Of a DNA stretch of 50,649 bases, positions 49,401 through 50,649 are shown in pieces. This stretch comes from Treponema sp. (lineage in GTDB: Bacteria > Spirochaetota > Spirochaetia > Treponematales > Treponemataceae): assembly GCA_024698325.1 (NCBI GenBank), contig JAILRG010000120.1:1-50649 (forward strand). The letters run 5' to 3'. Under the pieces are notes generated by a model. It was not told the origin of the DNA. It saw only the letters and a list, made by a program, of their open reading frames with translations, and did no database searches. How positions within the stretch are numbered: position 1 is the stretch's first letter; each line of letters opens with the position of its first letter. A program made the translations under genes and the position numbers.

Positions 49401-49780
49401 TGTACACGTTCACGCTTGACGGCGAAACACCAGCAAAGAAAAACAGCCGGCAGATGCTGCCCAACGGCAAGAACATTCCCGGCAAGGCGTACAACGCATG
49501 GCATACGGCAGCCGTGCTTGCGCTGAACGTGCAGCGCATAAAGCAGGGCATACACCCGCCGATAGCCTGCGCCGTCGTGGTGCATATCACATTCACGCAC
49601 GGCGACTATCACCGGCGCGACAGCGACAATGCGGCAAGCTCTATCCTTGACGCATTGCTGGATGCGGACGTATTGAGTGACGACAACTGGAGGATTGTGC
49701 ACGACATTTACATACACAACCGGTATGAGCGGGGCGCACCTCGGTGCGAGATTGAGATAGAGCCGGTAACGGTGGAGTGA
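49400..49780 (+). CDS. rusA: RusA-family Holliday junction resolvase
   Basis: A 126-residue protein that would cut four-way junctions during phage recombination. The family's metal-binding aspartates are visible in RRDSDNAASSILDALLDADVLSDDN (three to four acidic residues with the D-x-D-N, LDAL and DD pattern), and FTLDGETPAKKN is the usual N terminus. The start is GTG 49400, overlapping the preceding TAG, with GGGAGG upstream. With the HNH nuclease at 40056 it gives the element two branched-DNA enzymes. Confidence 0.88.
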   Translation: MYTFTLDGETPAKKNSRQMLPNGKNIPGKAYNAWHTAAVLALNVQRIKQGIHPPIACAVVVHITFTHGDYHRRDSDNAASSILDALLDADVLSDDNWRIVHDIYIHNRYERGAPRCEIEIEPVTVE

Positions 49781-49793
49781 AGAGGGCGAGGCT

Positions 49794-50054
49794 ATGACAG
49801 CGGAACAGAAAAGAAAGAGAATGAAGAAGGATCGAAAAGCGGAATTAAGACGTGAGTATAAACACATCATGTACCTTGCGGATGAGTCAATTTTTGCAGA
49901 ATCGTTTAAGAGCTGGTGTGATATCAAAATAGACAAAAAATACAGGTTTGCTACATGGCTTGCTATGAAGAAGTTAGAGCGGAAAGGTTATAAATGTCTG
50001 ATAATAAAAAATTTTGCTGGAACTCTTGAAGACTGTTTAGAAATACGGTGGTGA
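49794..50054 (+). CDS. Small phage protein of unknown function (86 aa)
   Basis: A basic N terminus (KRKRMKKDRKAELRREYKH) is followed by a mixed helix-strand part (WLAMKKLERKGYKCLIIKN). No family is recognised. GCGAGG lies seven bases before the ATG. It ends the RusA transcript block; a new promoter follows. Its composition is more AT-rich than that of its neighbours. Confidence 0.65.
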   Translation: MTAEQKRKRMKKDRKAELRREYKHIMYLADESIFAESFKSWCDIKIDKKYRFATWLAMKKLERKGYKCLIIKNFAGTLEDCLEIRW

Positions 50055-50072
50055 GTAAATAGAATAATAGTA

Positions 50073-50101
50073 TTGACAAAATAATCTAATTGTGATATAT
50101 T
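50073..50101 (+). promoter_or_regulatory. Strong promoter before the last tiny genes
   Basis: Perfect TTGACA (50073-50078), 17-base spacer, TATATT (50096-50101). A small hairpin (GGGCT-GTT-AGCCC) begins 12 bases downstream in the leader, then an AAGGAG ribosome site at 50141. Confidence 0.82.
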
Positions 50102-50152
50102 CTACTCATGCAGGGCTGTTAGCCCGGTGATAATCTTAGTAAGGAGTAAAGC

Positions 50153-50263
50153 ATGAGGGATGTAACAAAGAAAATAGCCCGCAAAGCACTAGACCTGCTT
50201 TTACGGGCTTGTTACGACATCTTAGTCGGTGTGGCAATCTACATGATTTGTAGTATGCTTTAA
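50153..50263 (+). CDS. Tiny membrane protein (36 aa)
   Basis: ATG 50153 has an ideal AAGGAG site and follows a strong promoter. The product has a basic first half (RDVTKKIARKALDLLLR) and one hydrophobic helix (YDILVGVAIYMICSML). No family is recognised; the promoter and ribosome site support it being expressed. Confidence 0.62.
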   Translation: MRDVTKKIARKALDLLLRACYDILVGVAIYMICSML

Positions 50264-50275
50264 CCGGCGGATGCA

Positions 50276-50308
50276 AGATAAGTCGCTCACTCCAGACGCG
50301 GCTTATCT
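50276..50308 (+). promoter_or_regulatory. 11-bp hairpin between tiny membrane genes
   Basis: AGATAAGTCGC (50276-50286) pairs with GCGGCTTATCT (50298-50308) with one G-U pair and an 11-base loop. No T run follows. The arrangement resembles the hairpin at 40634 between the other two tiny genes. Confidence 0.55.
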
Positions 50309-50341
50309 CTGGTACTCATACTTTACTCCAGGGGTGCGAAT

Positions 50342-50449
50342 ATGTCAACAAAGACAAAAGCTGTTTTATTGTGGATTGCAAAAGAAACCTTCCGTGGCGC
50401 CATTTTCGGTGTTGCTGTGTTCCTTGCAATTAAGTTCGGGGCGCTGTAA
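50342..50449 (+). CDS. Tiny membrane protein (35 aa)
   Basis: A GGGG site lies about seven bases before ATG 50342. The product has a short basic start (STKTKAVLLWIAKETFRG) and a hydrophobic helix (AIFGVAVFLAIKFGAL). Its TAA overlaps the next ATG by one base. Together with the tiny proteins at 40481, 40697 and 50153 it makes four in the element. Confidence 0.55.
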   Translation: MSTKTKAVLLWIAKETFRGAIFGVAVFLAIKFGAL

Positions 50450-50640
50450 TGCCAAAGGGCGGAAAACGTGAGGGCGCCGGACGCCCGAAAGGAACGACCG
50501 GCGCTTACAAAGAAATCAAGCTGGATGTGCAGGTTGCCGTGCGCATGACGGCCGCTGAGAAAGAAGCGCTTGAAGCGCGTGCAGAAGCGGCGGGGCTTAC
50601 GGTCAGTAAGTATATACATTCAGTGCTTTTTTCCGTATAA
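50449..50640 (+). CDS. Small AT-hook/ribbon-helix-helix-like DNA-binding protein
   Basis: A 63-residue basic protein. The N terminus GGKREGAGRPKG is a typical AT-hook-like start of small plasmid and phage proteins. The second half (VAVRMTAAEKEALEARAEAAGLTVSKYIH) fits a ribbon-helix-helix fold like that of MobC-type or Arc-type repressors. The ATG overlaps the stop of the preceding tiny gene. Confidence 0.7.
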   Translation: MPKGGKREGAGRPKGTTGAYKEIKLDVQVAVRMTAAEKEALEARAEAAGLTVSKYIHSVLFSV

Positions 50641-50649
50641 GAGGCAGGC

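Larger units (their letters stand above)
39681..50649. mobile_element. Prophage or phage-like element, early/replication region (right end outside window)
   Basis: From about 40 kb on, gene style changes: short, tightly packed genes with phage families. These are an HNH NinG-like nuclease, CI-type repressor, KilAC antirepressor, SSB-tail protein, DUF6291-type protein, PcfK/PcfJ pair and RusA. The left boundary lies in 39681-40055 but no att core, integrase or tRNA target can be identified. No terminase, capsid or lysis gene is in the window, so the rest must lie to the right. A phage-plasmid is not excluded. Confidence 0.85.

Overview
The window looks like a chromosome segment of a host-associated treponeme (Spirochaetota) running into a prophage or phage-like element. 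The evidence is a second FliG-type flagellar protein, a Na+-pumping oxaloacetate decarboxylase operon, an M16C protease, many signalling proteins (STAS, HD-GYP, GGDEF, NtrB/NtrC pair) and a murG-cvpA-holB-NtrBC block whose order I recall from Treponema pallidum (TP0523 to TP0519). The assignment rests on gene content and protein family resemblance only; no search was run.

Host part, 1 to about 39.7 kb, mostly on the + strand. It begins with the 3' end of a divergent EF-G and an HD-GYP protein, then a tRNA-Leu(GAG), a UgpC/MsmK-type ABC ATPase and an RNase II-family exonuclease. Next come lysC-dapB (lysine/diaminopimelate synthesis), a STAS protein with a nitrilase-fold protein, a NUDIX hydrolase, a NamZ-like lipoprotein and a small protein of unknown role. 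The oadGAB operon, fliG-like gene, M16C protease, a tocopherol-cyclase-like protein and clpB follow. A two-gene minus-strand block (periplasmic-sensor GGDEF protein, mannose-1-phosphate guanylyltransferase) separates these from a WecA-like transferase and the murG...tyrS operon. The host part ends with a STAS domain fused to an APH-like kinase.

Element part, about 39.7 kb to the window end. This is a compact early/replication region with no integrase, terminase or structural gene in view. It holds an HNH (NinG-like) nuclease, four tiny membrane proteins, and a candidate replication origin with four 11-bp-phased iterons beside a perfect DnaA box. A leftward Xre/CI-type repressor and a strong rightward promoter overlap an operator-like inverted repeat. 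The rightward transcript has a long hairpin-rich leader ending in a terminator. Downstream are DNA-metabolism genes: a protein with an SSB-like C-terminal tail, a KilAC antirepressor, a DUF6291-type protein, a PcfK/AcrIIA9-like and PcfJ-like pair and a RusA-like resolvase. A 350-nt noncoding structured segment interrupts the gene array.

Points that stand out: (1) at least seven host genes that lack a Shine-Dalgarno sequence have a sigma70-type -10 box 7 to 10 bases before the start codon, so they are probably leaderless or nearly so; (2) the oxaloacetate decarboxylase alpha subunit carries two tandem biotinyl domains; (3) the iteron/DnaA-box origin candidate; (4) the attenuator-like phage leader; (5) the structured noncoding phage segment with a tRNA T-arm-like motif; (6) the STAS-kinase fusion; (7) the candidate anti-CRISPR-related PcfK/AcrIIA9 protein.
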